Origin: Litoribacter ruber
GTDB lineage: Bacteria > Bacteroidota > Bacteroidia > Cytophagales > Cyclobacteriaceae
Direction: 5' to 3'
Length of the DNA: 64,000 nucleotides
Assembly: GCF_018500185.1 (NCBI RefSeq)
Contig: NZ_JAHBGI010000010.1
Coordinates: 1 to 64,000 of the forward strand
This document shows positions 9,298 to 20,700 of this stretch, one piece after another. A model generated the notes under the pieces. It was not told the origin of the DNA, did no database searches, and worked only from the letters and a program-made list of their open reading frames with translations. A program made the position numbers and the translations under genes. The stretch's first letter is position 1. Every line of letters starts with the position of its first letter.

Positions 9298-10268
9298 ACA
9301 CTGGGTTTCGTTAGGTACTTGGCCCTGTCTTTATATGTTCTAAACTTTAATGCATTATCAACTCCAATTATGGCAGAGATTATCTTGAATACTTTGCTCC
9401 CATGTGCTGATGGGGAATTGAACCCCAATTCCTTTATCTGCTTTTTGCATTCATTTAATAAATCCGGATGATTAGGGTAGGAGTTGCAGTAAAAAACGCT
9501 GAGGGCTTTTCTGCTCAGGTTATTAGCTGTTTTTTTATCAAAAGTCAATTGGAAGTGTCTGGTGTAACAGGTATAAGAATATAACCAACTTTCATTTATT
9601 CTTTTGGATTTTAATTGTTTGCTTACACTCATTGGCACATCTCTACGATAATAGAAAGTTGCTCCTGGGCAAAAAACAACTCCTTTTGAGGCTAAAATCA
9701 CCCTACAAAAATATTCACCATCATTGTTCAGAAGGACTTTTTCATCCCACCTATGGGTCTTATCAACAAGTTTTCTGGGTACCAGCCAAACTCCGGTTGT
9801 ATAATACTTACCGAAGTTTCTGAACATTTCCTGAAAATATTCCAAGACGGACAAGTTCTTATAGTAAAAATTAAAATCTTGTTCTAAAGTTTTTTGATGC
9901 CCTATAATATTGCCCATTATTCCACTAAAGATATAATCGTCCCCGTATTGAAGAAATTTTTTAAATTGGATCGATAGCTTATGCTTTTCCAGGATATCAT
10001 CAGCATCCAAAAATTGAATAAGCTCTCCTGTAGCTTTTGATAACCCAAAATTCCTTGCTCTACATGGCCCCCCGTTTGGTAAAGAGAAGTATTTTAAGCG
10101 ATTATCATCAAAAGAATTTATTACATTTTCCGATTTATCATTACTTCCATCATTTACAAGAATTACCTCAATGACAGGGTAAGTCTGATCAAGACAGCTT
10201 TGGATGGTGGCTGCCAGATATTTTTCCGCATTATAGAATGGAATGATGATCGATATCAGATTCTTCAT
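9294..10268 (-). CDS. family 2 glycosyltransferase
   Basis: Predicted GT-A glycosyltransferase, 324 residues. Motifs in order: ISIIIPFYNAEKYL, VIEVILVNDGSNDKS, ARNFGLSKATGELIQFLDADD, which gives the metal- and nucleotide-binding DXD-type site near residue 98. The rest holds the acceptor region with WDEKVLLNNDGEYFCRV, a GT2-typical ED-like position. It ends without clear membrane helices. It lies 22 bp after a GT4 gene and overlaps the next gene by 4 bp. Substrate unknown. Confidence 0.88.
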   Translation of the reverse strand: MKNLISIIIPFYNAEKYLAATIQSCLDQTYPVIEVILVNDGSNDKSENVINSFDDNRLKYFSLPNGGPCRARNFGLSKATGELIQFLDADDILEKHKLSIQFKKFLQYGDDYIFSGIMGNIIGHQKTLEQDFNFYYKNLSVLEYFQEMFRNFGKYYTTGVWLVPRKLVDKTHRWDEKVLLNNDGEYFCRVILASKGVVFCPGATFYYRRDVPMSVSKQLKSKRINESWLYSYTCYTRHFQLTFDKKTANNLSRKALSVFYCNSYPNHPDLLNECKKQIKELGFNSPSAHGSKVFKIISAIIGVDNALKFRTYKDRAKYLTKPSV

Positions 10269-10290
10269 ACCAGCTTCAGTTTAAGAAAAT

Positions 10291-11451
10291 CTATACCTGA
10301 TTTTGGAAAACATGTTTTTGACGCAATAAATCCAAATGCTTTCTATATAGGTAATCCACTTCTTTGGCAATATCATCCCAGCAATAGTTTTTCACCACTG
10401 TTTCCCTTGCCTGTTTGGCTTTCTGTTTTAGTAAAGCTTTATCTTTCAATAAGGCAATTACCTTTTCAATAAGTGCATTGATATCGCCCGTGGGTACCAA
10501 AAGGTCAGGAAGGATAAAGTCGGAAGGTCCTGGGGAATCATAGGCAATAACGGGCAATCCTGCACACATCATTTCCAAAGCCCCAAAACCAAAGCTTTCT
10601 AAAAAAGAAGGAAAAACTCCTATGTCACAATCATTCAAAAGTTCTGGTAATTCATTGGCTTGGAATATTGGCACCACTTCAATATCATTTCGAAAATGCT
10701 TAGGAAAAAATTGTAGTACTTGCTTTTCGGAATAAAACATGCCACTTGTTCCTAAAAGTTTTAATTTCAGTAAAGGAAATTTTTCTTTTACCTTTTCATA
10801 CAGAACAGGAAAATCCATAGCACCCTTTCGAAAGTCAAAAGTTCCTACAAAAGCTATAGTGGTGTTTTGATTCTTTGTGCGGCGGATTCCAAATTCGGAT
10901 ATTCTTTCAGGTGTTATTCCATTCGGTACAACAATTATTTTTTCAGGAGAATGGTTCTTGGAAACCAGCATACTGCAATCCTTTCTGTTCTGTACTTGGA
11001 TTAGATCAGCCTGATTTAAACAGAAATTGATTTTTTTTTGATAAAGGAGTTCCTGATGTTTATTTTCATGTCCAAGGAATGATTTTATTATCTTCGCGAT
11101 TTTTGTCCTGAAATTGTATTTAAACTTCGTAAGAGGTAAATGATAGCCTAAAATTGCAGGTCTAGCTACGAAGAGCGTTTGTTTGTTGAAAATATTCCTT
11201 TCAAAGGGTAAACTGTCATACTCATACAAGACAACGTCAAAGCTATCATTGTTGTCCAATAAAAATTCCTTTAAAGCGGTACTGTGAACGGATTCCTGGA
11301 CTTTCCCTTCGGTACCAATTCCCAAAACCTGTTTATCAACCAAAACAGTGTCCCACCCCAAGCTCCTTAAACTTTCGGAAAGCTCTATTCTATTTTTCGT
11401 TGATCCTTTTTCCAAGGAAAATTTACCTCTTGAGCAAAATGCTATCTTCAT
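10291..11451 (-). CDS. family 4 glycosyltransferase
   Basis: Predicted GT-B glycosyltransferase. I place the start at the ATG at 11451 (MKIAFCSRGKFSLEKGSTKNR), which avoids overlap with the upstream P-loop gene and gives 386 residues. The donor domain has IAFVGTFDFRKGAMDF, LKLLGTSGMF and the EX7E motif ESFGFGALE with MMCAGLPVIAYDSPGPSDFI. It is the first of the run of eight glycosyltransferases, placed directly after the second P-loop/ParB-fold pair. Sugar unknown. Confidence 0.87.
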   Translation of the reverse strand: MKIAFCSRGKFSLEKGSTKNRIELSESLRSLGWDTVLVDKQVLGIGTEGKVQESVHSTALKEFLLDNNDSFDVVLYEYDSLPFERNIFNKQTLFVARPAILGYHLPLTKFKYNFRTKIAKIIKSFLGHENKHQELLYQKKINFCLNQADLIQVQNRKDCSMLVSKNHSPEKIIVVPNGITPERISEFGIRRTKNQNTTIAFVGTFDFRKGAMDFPVLYEKVKEKFPLLKLKLLGTSGMFYSEKQVLQFFPKHFRNDIEVVPIFQANELPELLNDCDIGVFPSFLESFGFGALEMMCAGLPVIAYDSPGPSDFILPDLLVPTGDINALIEKVIALLKDKALLKQKAKQARETVVKNYCWDDIAKEVDYLYRKHLDLLRQKHVFQNQV

Positions 11452-11458
11452 GATTATA

Positions 11459-12262
11459 TCACTTAACAAATGGGGTGGATTTGTTTTCTAGGCTTTTTGC
11501 AGAAGTGGTTTTTTCATGTAAGGTGGATAAAAATTCCATTATCTTATCAGCCTTAGTTGATATGGAGTCCTGTGCATGTACAGTTAGAATGGGGATCTGG
11601 GACTTTTTAATACAATCAATAAACAGGGATTTTTCTTTAATCGATTGTGTTTTTTTCAATACAAGATCCTCAGAAGACAAATTTTTTTCCCCGGCTCTCA
11701 AGGATCCTCTGTTCATTGTTCTGCTCATTATGTTATCTATTTCCCCTTTGAAATAAACAATACCGTCCGGTAATTCAATTAGATTTAGAAGTCTTTCAAC
11801 TTCGGTCTCTGTAGGAGGGATTCTAGGGTTGATGAAATAATTCAAATTATGGATAAGGCCTTCGTCAATAATACAGTACTTTTTATAGGCGCTGTCTTTT
11901 ACGTTTTGAATTTTTTCTATTATGTCACGGATATAATTGGTCTTATAGAATCTCAAATTGACATCTTCTTTACAATTGTACATTGTATTCCAAAAATTTT
12001 CTAAAAACTCTCTGTTTTGATTTACGAATTTGTTCAGGGATTCCTGATTGTGAGGTATCCTTGGGATATGGTTGGGTTTATAAAGTTTATATAATCTATA
12101 TTCCAAAAAGTTCTTGAAACTATTGGTGTGGTGGTATTGATCTTTGCATAACTCCTCGTAAGGAATCCATGGTAAGGAGGTTTTGTAATTTTTAAATAAA
12201 TATCGATAAGTGGTAGATTTTCCCACTCCAGAAACCCCTATAAATTCCACATATTTTGCCAT
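11459..12262 (-). CDS. P-loop kinase-like protein, copy B
   Basis: Protein of 267 residues beginning MAKYVEFIGVSGVGKST, with a Walker A motif at residues 9-17. A later CIIDEGLIHNLNYF resembles the Walker B/DE region of deoxynucleoside and thymidylate kinases, and LPDGIVYFKGEIDNIMSRTMNRG resembles their substrate and lid region with arginines. This suggests a small-molecule or nucleotide kinase fold, not an ATPase motor. It is a paralogue of the gene at 21829-22572, sharing the start MAKYVE, the P-loop, DEGLIHN and the lid. The substrate is unknown. It follows the copy-B ParB-fold gene by 90 bp. Confidence 0.7.
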   Translation of the reverse strand: MAKYVEFIGVSGVGKSTTYRYLFKNYKTSLPWIPYEELCKDQYHHTNSFKNFLEYRLYKLYKPNHIPRIPHNQESLNKFVNQNREFLENFWNTMYNCKEDVNLRFYKTNYIRDIIEKIQNVKDSAYKKYCIIDEGLIHNLNYFINPRIPPTETEVERLLNLIELPDGIVYFKGEIDNIMSRTMNRGSLRAGEKNLSSEDLVLKKTQSIKEKSLFIDCIKKSQIPILTVHAQDSISTKADKIMEFLSTLHEKTTSAKSLENKSTPFVK

Positions 12263-12352
12263 AGTTTTTAAAGGATAATGCTACATTTGCCCATTTGGTT
12301 TTAATTCCAACTTTACGAATATCTGGCGTTTGAACCTCAAATTTATATTTGG

Positions 12353-13240
12353 TTAGATATTTAATCTATACCTTCGAGCTTTATCTAAGCCTGTCCCATA
12401 AAATAAATTATCGAATACCTGTTTTAAGAGGATGGAAGGATATAATCCCCCCTCTTCTTTTGTCCAGAAATGCAGTTTTTCATAATCTACTATCGCAGGG
12501 TGACCCTTTCTAATAAGGACGTTTACTTTTTTATGGCCAAGTGCTTGTAAAGCAGATACCCGATGGTTACCTTCTAATAAAACAAACCTGATTTCTTTTC
12601 CTTTTTTCAAAAAGTACCCGCTTACGGGATCACTTTTGGACAGGTTGGAAGAATAACCATTATATTTAATGGAGTTATAAACCTTGATTAATCGATCAAA
12701 TTCATTTTTTCCATAAGATAGGTCATGTGGTCCATAATAAATCCAACCGTCGTTTTTTTTGCGATTTTGGATATGTTTTAAAATTCTGTTCACTCGGGTG
12801 TGATTGAGTGTCCATATCCAAGAAATGAGTTTATACTTTGGAGGCCAATCACACAAAGGTTTTTGGGGAGTGGATAGCTGATCGGTTAATACTTCTTGAA
12901 CATTTTGTGGAGTATATCGGCAGTATAGCTTTGCGAGCGTGGAGTCTTCATAAAGAAGATTTGAATTTAACTTGTATTCCTTTAGGGTTTCTACAAAGGG
13001 ATGCCAATCATTTCTAGAAAAAGAAAAACCTACTCTAGATGTTATGGCTTCTATCTCTACACTAACTGGTGAAAAATAAGGATCAATATTTTCTTGACAA
13101 ATCTCTTTTGGCAACTTTCTGGAATACAATTTAAATTCGGAAAAATTTATCAATTTATTTCCCTCCCCAACTAATTCATAGCCTATCTTTCGTGCTAGAT
13201 ATTCAATATAGGGCCTTATTTTTAAATTTGCAGTTCTCAT
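12353..13240 (-). CDS. ParB/sulfiredoxin-fold protein, copy B
   Basis: Protein of 295 residues whose C-terminal half resembles the ParB N-terminal (ParB/Srx) domain. GPHDLSYGKNEFDRLIKVYNSI (about 170-191) precedes DPVSGYFLKK and the signature LLEGNHRVSALQALGHKKVNV (about 221-241), with the GNHR catalytic-type motif at 224-227. No helix-turn-helix or partition dimer domain is visible, so chromosome segregation is unlikely. ParB-fold enzymes include CTPases and the free-serine kinase SerK, so a small-molecule phosphotransfer role is possible but unproven. It is a close paralogue of the gene at 20909-21787. Confidence 0.65.
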   Translation of the reverse strand: MRTANLKIRPYIEYLARKIGYELVGEGNKLINFSEFKLYSRKLPKEICQENIDPYFSPVSVEIEAITSRVGFSFSRNDWHPFVETLKEYKLNSNLLYEDSTLAKLYCRYTPQNVQEVLTDQLSTPQKPLCDWPPKYKLISWIWTLNHTRVNRILKHIQNRKKNDGWIYYGPHDLSYGKNEFDRLIKVYNSIKYNGYSSNLSKSDPVSGYFLKKGKEIRFVLLEGNHRVSALQALGHKKVNVLIRKGHPAIVDYEKLHFWTKEEGGLYPSILLKQVFDNLFYGTGLDKARRYRLNI

Positions 13241-13370
13241 TGGTTTATCTATCGTTGGAATTTAAATTCCTCCTTAGTGGAAAATCCCCTTGCGGGGAAA
13301 TTATTACCTGTTTTTTTGCAAAGTCCTATAATTATAGATCATTTTGAATGTTTTTATTCTAATTTTCTTT

Positions 13371-14747
13371 TCAGGCAGTTTTCCCTTGTATAATCTGAAA
13401 ATCTTTTTTTATCTCTAAAGTACCATTATACTCTTTATGAGTTAGTGGAGTGCCTATTGGGGAAATAAAACCTGATCTTCTTTGTTCCACTTGATCTGAA
13501 ATAAATTCAGCGTATTTTTTACCTAAAAGTGAAATGTAGAACCTGGCATCATGTTCATTGTCAGCAGAATGAATCCCGTTATAATTTCTGTTTATTCTTG
13601 TTTGATTGATTTTTTCCCTGAAGGCGTATTTAGCATTTGGATTGTTTCGATTGGTCATCCTGGTTTGCTTTTTGGCCTCTGCATCAGATAGCGGCCAAGG
13701 ATGATAATCATATGCCACAACAAAAGCAGCAGGAGGCCCCCCGGAATATTTGAATGGGCCTTTGTCCCATTTGCCCCCCCTGATTTGTCTGGAGCAGATT
13801 AGAATCTCCTGTTCCTCGAGCATTCGGACATCTATGATGTCGAAAAGAAATTCCTTCTTCAGGAAATCCGTAAAAGGTTTTAAATGCCCCTCCTCCAAAA
13901 GTCGCTCCCTGATAATATATACGATGAGGTCTCCACCTCTTACGTCAGAACTAAGGCTTGTCTGGAGAAAGTCTAATTCTGGTTTAATTTCAGCCAATTT
14001 TGATAAAGTGTCTTCAGCTGGGGCGAAATTGTGTTCTTTTAACCAGGAATAAATCCCCTTAACAGAAATTTCCACTTCCAGCTTTAATTCTCTGGCAAGA
14101 TCCCGTAAGATTTCCGTGTAGCTATGCTCCAATTCATTATCAGGTTGCTGGAACCCCTCCAAACCGGAAGCTTTTCCTTTATGGAATAATGCATGGTAGG
14201 CCAATGAGGCAAAGTAAGGTACTGGTGCTGGAACATAGATCCCCCTGTACATTACCCGTGTATCTAAAAGCTTATGTGCTAAGTTTGATTGGAAGTAAGG
14301 TAAATTTTTTCGACAACCATGATTGCCTCCTTGTATGGTATAGATGTCGCATTTAAGGCCTGTCCCATTGTCATAAAATACCACGAGATCATCCAGTTTG
14401 CTCCTCTCCTCATCAGGGATTAGGATGTCCAGGTCCTCTCCAACAGGGATTTCCGGGTAATCCTGCCACCAACGTAATAGTACATATTTTACTTTTCGTT
14501 CATTTAATAGATCAAAGAACCTGGATCTTGATAATCCCCTTTTTATAAAAACCCTCGGAGTTTTTTTCGGACTGATCAAGATTCTTCTGAGTCTTTCATA
14601 GTGGGGTTTCAAGAAGCTTGATTTGATTTTCTCCCTCACTGTTTCCGGCATATTTCTTCTGGCCAAAGAAACAAGCCTGGTCAAATAGCCGGAGTGTTTT
14701 TTCCTAAATAGAAACAGCTTATTAAGTGCTTTATCTTTTAAATTCAT
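13371..14747 (-). CDS. nucleotidyltransferase-like / NDK-like fusion protein
   Basis: Protein of 458 residues with two enzyme-like modules. The first (about 75-190) reads KVKYVLLRWWQDYPEIPVGE then DLDILIP, giving the Pol-beta-type D-x-D at 106/108, with a third acidic residue in KCDIYTI (D134). The second (about 273-415) resembles nucleoside diphosphate kinase: DLIVYIIRERLLEEGHLKPF, a strand SGGPPAAFVVAYD, then TNRNNPNAKYAF and NYNGIHSADNEHDARF. In the last, N390 and H393 align with the NDK catalytic N-x-x-H. The NDK P-loop-side lysine (KPDA) is replaced by RER. It lies between the FN3/LamG protein and the copy-B ParB-fold gene. Function unknown. Confidence 0.6.
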   Translation of the reverse strand: MNLKDKALNKLFLFRKKHSGYLTRLVSLARRNMPETVREKIKSSFLKPHYERLRRILISPKKTPRVFIKRGLSRSRFFDLLNERKVKYVLLRWWQDYPEIPVGEDLDILIPDEERSKLDDLVVFYDNGTGLKCDIYTIQGGNHGCRKNLPYFQSNLAHKLLDTRVMYRGIYVPAPVPYFASLAYHALFHKGKASGLEGFQQPDNELEHSYTEILRDLARELKLEVEISVKGIYSWLKEHNFAPAEDTLSKLAEIKPELDFLQTSLSSDVRGGDLIVYIIRERLLEEGHLKPFTDFLKKEFLFDIIDVRMLEEQEILICSRQIRGGKWDKGPFKYSGGPPAAFVVAYDYHPWPLSDAEAKKQTRMTNRNNPNAKYAFREKINQTRINRNYNGIHSADNEHDARFYISLLGKKYAEFISDQVEQRRSGFISPIGTPLTHKEYNGTLEIKKDFQIIQGKTA

Positions 14748-14797
14748 AAATAATCATTTAAATGACAGAAAAATCGAAAAGGTGTATAAGTGGAGAT

Positions 14798-17700
14798 TTA
14801 TTTTGTCAGAACAAGCCGCAGGGTTTTGGTTTTACCCTGCCTTGTCTGCAATCTGAGTAGATAGATACCTGCAGGTAGTCCTGCTCCATCTATTTCAAAG
14901 GTGTTCTTTTCATTTGCTTTTGCTTCTCCTTGGGTCAGTTGGGTAACTGTTGTTCCTTTACTGTCATAAAGGGTTAGACTGTAGGCGCTTTCTTCTGGGA
15001 AGGTAAAGGTAACAGTGGCTTTGGTCGCAAATGGATTAGGAAAAGCCAACAACTCAGCTTCTATTTCCTTTTCCTTAGGTTCAGTGAGTTCACTTGGAGC
15101 AACCCTTAGGGAAGCACCAGATACTGCTCCGGCAATTTCCCCGATTTGAGAAGGGCTTAATGCACTATTATAAATCATTATATCGTCCAGAGCCCCCATT
15201 AAACTATTGACTCCGCCTTGTTCAGCGCCTATGATCAAAGGAAGGTCATTGGTTCCTATTAGGGGAGAAGAAGAGAGACTATTGCTGCTGTTTTCTACAC
15301 CGTCTATGAAAAGTTTCAATGTAGACCCATCATATGTCACGGCAATGTGCATCCAGGTTCTACCATTCGTTGGATAGGAAGCCTGCGAAGTCACCCTGCT
15401 GGAATTATGGTTGATTTGGAAAGAGACCCTTCCGTTATTGGCCAGGGACAATTCATAACCGCTTCGGGCTCCAAAATCAGCTTTGTTGAGGAGACTTTGT
15501 ACACCTCGTTTCTCAGGCCTTACCCATAGAGCAATGGTGATTTCTTCGGAAACATTTAGAGAAGGATCATTTGCCGCTGTAGCGAATTGTCCAGAACCAT
15601 TTAATCTAATAGCTAACTCTTTAACTCCCTGTACCCAAGTGGAACTTCCTGTAATGATGCCTGTATTGTTGAAACCGGAGGCATCATTGAGAGTAGTGCC
15701 ACTACCTTCATCCAATTGCCAGTGTGCTACCAATTGACCTATCCTAGATATTTTTACAGTAGTAAAGTTCCATGTGGATGACCATTCGCTGTTTCCTGCT
15801 GCATTTGTTGCCCTGACTCTCCAGTAATATGTTGTTTCGTTTTGGAGATCCTTTAGCTCAATGAAGGTTTGGACAATATCTGTTTGGTCAAATACCGTTT
15901 CCGAGAAATTGGCGGAAGTGGAAACCTGTGCCTGATAGGATTCAGCTCCATCGGAGGCACTCCAGCTTAATTCTGGCGCTGTTGAAATATTGGTAGAGTT
16001 GTTGGCCGGCGAGCTCAAAACCGGCGGTTCGGCCGGAGCAGGTGCGGCTGGTGTCGTTGTAAAGTTCCATGTGGAAGACCAATCGCTGTTTCCTGCTTCA
16101 TTTGTTGCTCTGACTCTCCAATAATAGGTTGTCTCGTTTTGGAGATCATTTAGCTCAACGAAGGTTTGGGCAATATCTGTCTGGTCAAATACCGTTTGTG
16201 AGAAATTGACGGAAGTGGATACCTGTGCCTGATAGGTTACCGCTCCATCGGAAGCCCTCCAGCTTAATTCCGGTGCTGTTGAAATGTTGGTTGAGCTGTT
16301 GGCTGGCGAGCTCAAAACCGGCGGTTCGGCCGGTGCAGGTGCGGCTGGTGTTGTTGTAAAGTTCCATGTGGAAGACCAATCGCTGTTTCCTGCTTCATTT
16401 GTTGCTCTGACTCTCCAATAATAGGTTGTCTCGTTTTGGAGATCATTTAGCTCAACGAAGGTTTGGGCAATATCTGTCTGGTCAAATACCGTTTGTGAGA
16501 AATTGACGGAAGTGGATACCTGTGCCTGATAGGTTACCGCTCCATCGGAAGCCCTCCAGCTTAATTCCGGTGCTGTTGAAATGTTGGTTGAGCTGTTGGC
16601 TGGCGAGCTCAAAACCGGCGGTTCGGCCGGTGCAGGTGCGGCTGGTGTTGTTGTAAAGTTCCATGTGGAAGACCAATCGCTGTTTCCTGCTTCATTTGTT
16701 GCTCTGACTCTCCAATAATAGGTTGTCTCGTTTTGGAGATCATTTAGCTCAACGAAGGTTTGGGCAATATCTGTCTGGTCAAATACCGTTTGTGAGAAAT
16801 TGACGGAAGTGGATACCTGTGCCTGATAGGTTACCGCTCCATCGGAAGCCCTCCAGCTTAATTCCGGTGCTGTTGAAATGTTGGTTGAGCTGTTGGCTGG
16901 CGAGCTCAAAACCGGCGGTTCGGCCGGTGCAGGTGCGGCTGGTGTTGTTGTAAAGTTCCATGTGGAAGACCAATCGCTGTTTCCTGCTTCATTTGTTGCT
17001 CTGACTCTCCAATAATAGGTTGTCTCGTTTTGGAGATCATTTAGCTCAACGAAGGTTTGGGCAATATCTGTTTGGTCAAATACCGTTTCCGAGAAATTGG
17101 CGGAAGTGGATATCTGTGCCTGATAGCTCACAGCCCCATCGGAATTACTCCAACTTAATTCCGGTGCTGTTGAAATGTTGGTGGAGTTGTTGGCCGGGGA
17201 GCTCAAAACCGGCGGTTCGGCCGGAGCTGGGGCGGCTGGTGTGGTTGTAAAGTTCCATGTGGAAGACCAATCGCTGTTTCCTGCTTCATTTGTTGCCCTG
17301 ACTCTCCAATAATAGGTTGTCTCGTTTTGGAGATCATTTAGCTCAACGAAGGTTTGGGCAATATCTGTTTGGTCAAATACCGTTTCCGAGAAATTGGCGG
17401 AAGTGGATATCTGTGCCTGATAGCTCACAGCCCCATCGGAATTACTCCAACTTAATTCCGGTGCTGTTGAAATGTTGGTGGAGTTGTTGGCCGGGGAGCT
17501 CAAAACCGGCGGTTCGGCCGGAGCTGGGGCGGCTGGTGTGGTTGTAAAGTTCCATGTGGAAGACCAATCGCTGTTTCCTGCTTCATTTGTTGCCCTGACT
17601 CTCCAATAATAGGTTGTCTCGTTTTGGAGATCATTTAGCTCAACGAAGGTCTGGGTAATATCTGTTTGGTTCAATACCGTTCCCGAGAAATTGACGGAAG

Positions 17701-20700
17701 TGGATACCTGTGCCTGATAGGTTACAGCTCCATCGGAAGCACTCCAGGTTAAAGTCGGTGAAGTAGAAACTCCGCTTTCGTTGTTTTCTGGAGAAGCAAG
17801 TATAGGGGTTATTGGAGTAGATGGTTCTCCAATTGATGCCAATTCTTTAACCTCGGCCGAGCTTAGTGCCCTGTTGAAAATATATACCTCATCCATAGCA
17901 CCTTGAAGTCCTCTGAAACCATTTGCCTCTGCTCCAAGGGCAAGTGCAAGGGTGTTCGTATTGATTGGAGGGGGAGAACTGAAGGTGGTTGAGCTGTTTT
18001 CGACCCCATCGATATATAACCTCATCGTTGAGCCGTCAAAAGTAGCCGCTACGTGCATCCAGGTGTTTCCATTGGAAGGATAGGAAACTTGGGAATTCAA
18101 TCTGTAGGTGTCACCTGACATATTTTGATTGAACCTGAAGAATACTCTTCCATTACTGGCCAGTGAAAGCTCATAGCCGTCAACAGAACCCTGTATCGCC
18201 TTTTTGATCAAATATTGTGTAGCGGTTTTTTCCGGTTTGATCCACGCGGCGATGGTCAGGGACTGGGTCAAATTGAGGGAGGCATGATTTGGCGCTATGG
18301 CATATTGGTTGGATCCGTTGAACCTTAAGGCTTTTCCTTTTACACCGTCAATCCAAGTAGGCCCTCCCGAGGTTGAAGCATGGTTTTTGTTTTCGGAAGC
18401 ATCGTCTACAATTGTTCCACTGCCTTCGTCCATTTTCCAATTTGCCACCAGGTCTCCTCCAATGGGTTCATTACCTGTAATGAAACTCCAGATACTTGAC
18501 CATTCACTATTTCCTGCTGCATTAGTTGCTCTGACTCTCCAGTAATATGTAGTAGTGTGAGAGAGACCAGAGACGTTTACAGAGGAACTAGTAATTCCTG
18601 ATTGGTCAAAGATTAAAGAGGAGAAATTTTGTGAGGTGGAGACTTGAGCCTGATATGTTTCGGCACCAGTTGAGGTATTCCATACCAATGTAGGATTGGT
18701 AGAAACTCCTTTGGCTTGGTTTTCCGGCGAAGTAAGAATTGGTGTGACTGGGGCTGTTGGTTCTTCTCCTTCAATTGCTGCAAGTGCTGCTATTTCTGCG
18801 GAGGATAGTGCAGTATTGTAGATGTGGATATCATCCATGGCGCCCTGCAGTCCTCGATATCCATCAAATCCGGAGCCTATTGTTAATTCCAGGTCATTCA
18901 TGTTGACTGGGGGAGGAGATGAATAGGATTGTCTACTGTCTTCTTTTCCATCTATATACATACGTAGGGTTGCCCCGTCATAGATTATGGCTACATGCAT
19001 CCAAGTGTTGCCATTAGCAGGATAGGAGGTGGAGGAGTTTAATCTATAAGTGTTGCCGGAAGTTTCTTGGTTGAAGCGGAAAAAAACCTTGCCATTGCTG
19101 GCCAAAGACAATTCATAGCCATCAATTGGGCTCTCTGCTTTTTTGATAAGATATTGTGTGGCTGTTTTTTCGGGTTTGATCCATGTAGCTATCGTAAGTG
19201 ATTCACTAAGATCCAAAGAGGCATTGTCGGGTACAGTTGCAAATTGGTTAGAGCCATTAAACCTCAGAGCCTTACCTTTCACTCCATCAATCCAAGTTGG
19301 ATTGCCCCGTATGGTGGCTATATTAGTATATTCGGATTCATCTTTTAAAGTAGTGCCGCTACCTTCGTCTAATTTCCAATGGGCAACCAGAGGAGTGCCG
19401 GAAGGCGCCGCTTTGGTGGTAAACCTCCATACCCCCGACCAATCACTTGTTTCTTTTGAATTAGACGCTCGCACTTTCCAGTAATAGGTGGTATTGTTTT
19501 CAAGCCCGGAAAGATTAACCCACAAATCGGTCACGCCGTTTTTTTCGTAAAATAAGGATGAAAAATCTTCCTTATTCGAAACCTGAACATGATAAGTTTC
19601 AGCTCCGGAAGATTGGATCCATTCTAATCGAGGGTTGACAGGTACATTGGTATACAAATTAGGAGGAGAGTCCAAGGTTGGTGGTTGGAGTCCTGAAGGT
19701 GGAGTACCGTCTGTTGCAAGAACACCTGCAGCATGAGTGGTGCTTGAAGCCAGAATTACAACGTCAGTGGTGAAATTGTCTTTCGCCCCCGTAGAATTGT
19801 TCAAAACTGAACTGCTCATTAACCTCAACTGGGGGCCAAAGGCTATTTTTTCTGTAGAGGATTCGTTATATTCAATATTTCCCCCTCCGTTTCTATCGGT
19901 ATAAACCACCCTGATTTTTTTTTGATCTTCGTTTAGAACAACAATGGGCCTGGTTCCCCTTTGGGCTACCTCATATAAATCATCCCATGTTCCATTGGGC
20001 CGACGTACCAATAATGCTATGTCAGGATACCCCGTCGTATTATATTCGGTTTTGACAGCACTGTAAAGGGTTCCATCCGATGCAACAGCAAGGTTCATAT
20101 GGTCATCGGCCATGCCACCCCCAATGTTTAATGCTGATTGAGATGCCGGAATTTCATCTGCAGACCAGGAAGTAGGAGAAGCACCATCAGTATGCGTTCT
20201 GAATCCAAATCTTTTAGTGTTCTGATTGGACCAAAAAACGCCGATTTTGCCAGGCATGGCTACTACGGCGGAAATATCATCATTTGCGATATTATTCGCC
20301 AAAGTGATGGGGTCGCTCCAAGTATGGTAGGGGGAGTCACTGTACCGGACATGTACTTCAGGTGCAGCATCATAAGCGAGCCACATTCTTCCCGTCCCGT
20401 CCATATCAATAGTCGCAGTCTCGGTATTGGTTCTGAAGTTCAATCCGACTGTAGAAGTTCTTTTTGACCATAATTGATAACTGCCAGTGGAATGATTATA
20501 TTCAACCGACACAAATTGTGATGAAGCACCTTGAAATAATAAAATGTGCGCATCATTTCCATTTAATTTACAATCTGCTTTAGAGGATGTCCTTGTTGAT
20601 AATCTTAAGACATTAGTCCATGTAGTTCCATCCAATCGGTAAAGATGAGTGCCAGAAGAATTTGGCAGAACAGCCCAGTGTTTGCCTTCATAAGCCCAGA

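Noticed and set aside
16185-16973. Three identical 64-residue frames and two identical 76-residue frames inside the FN3 array
   Set aside because: They are shadows of the tandem 297-bp repeats in other frames.
15757-17830. Possible CRISPR array
   Set aside because: Repeat unit is 297 bp, in frame with a protein, with no short repeat/spacer alternation.
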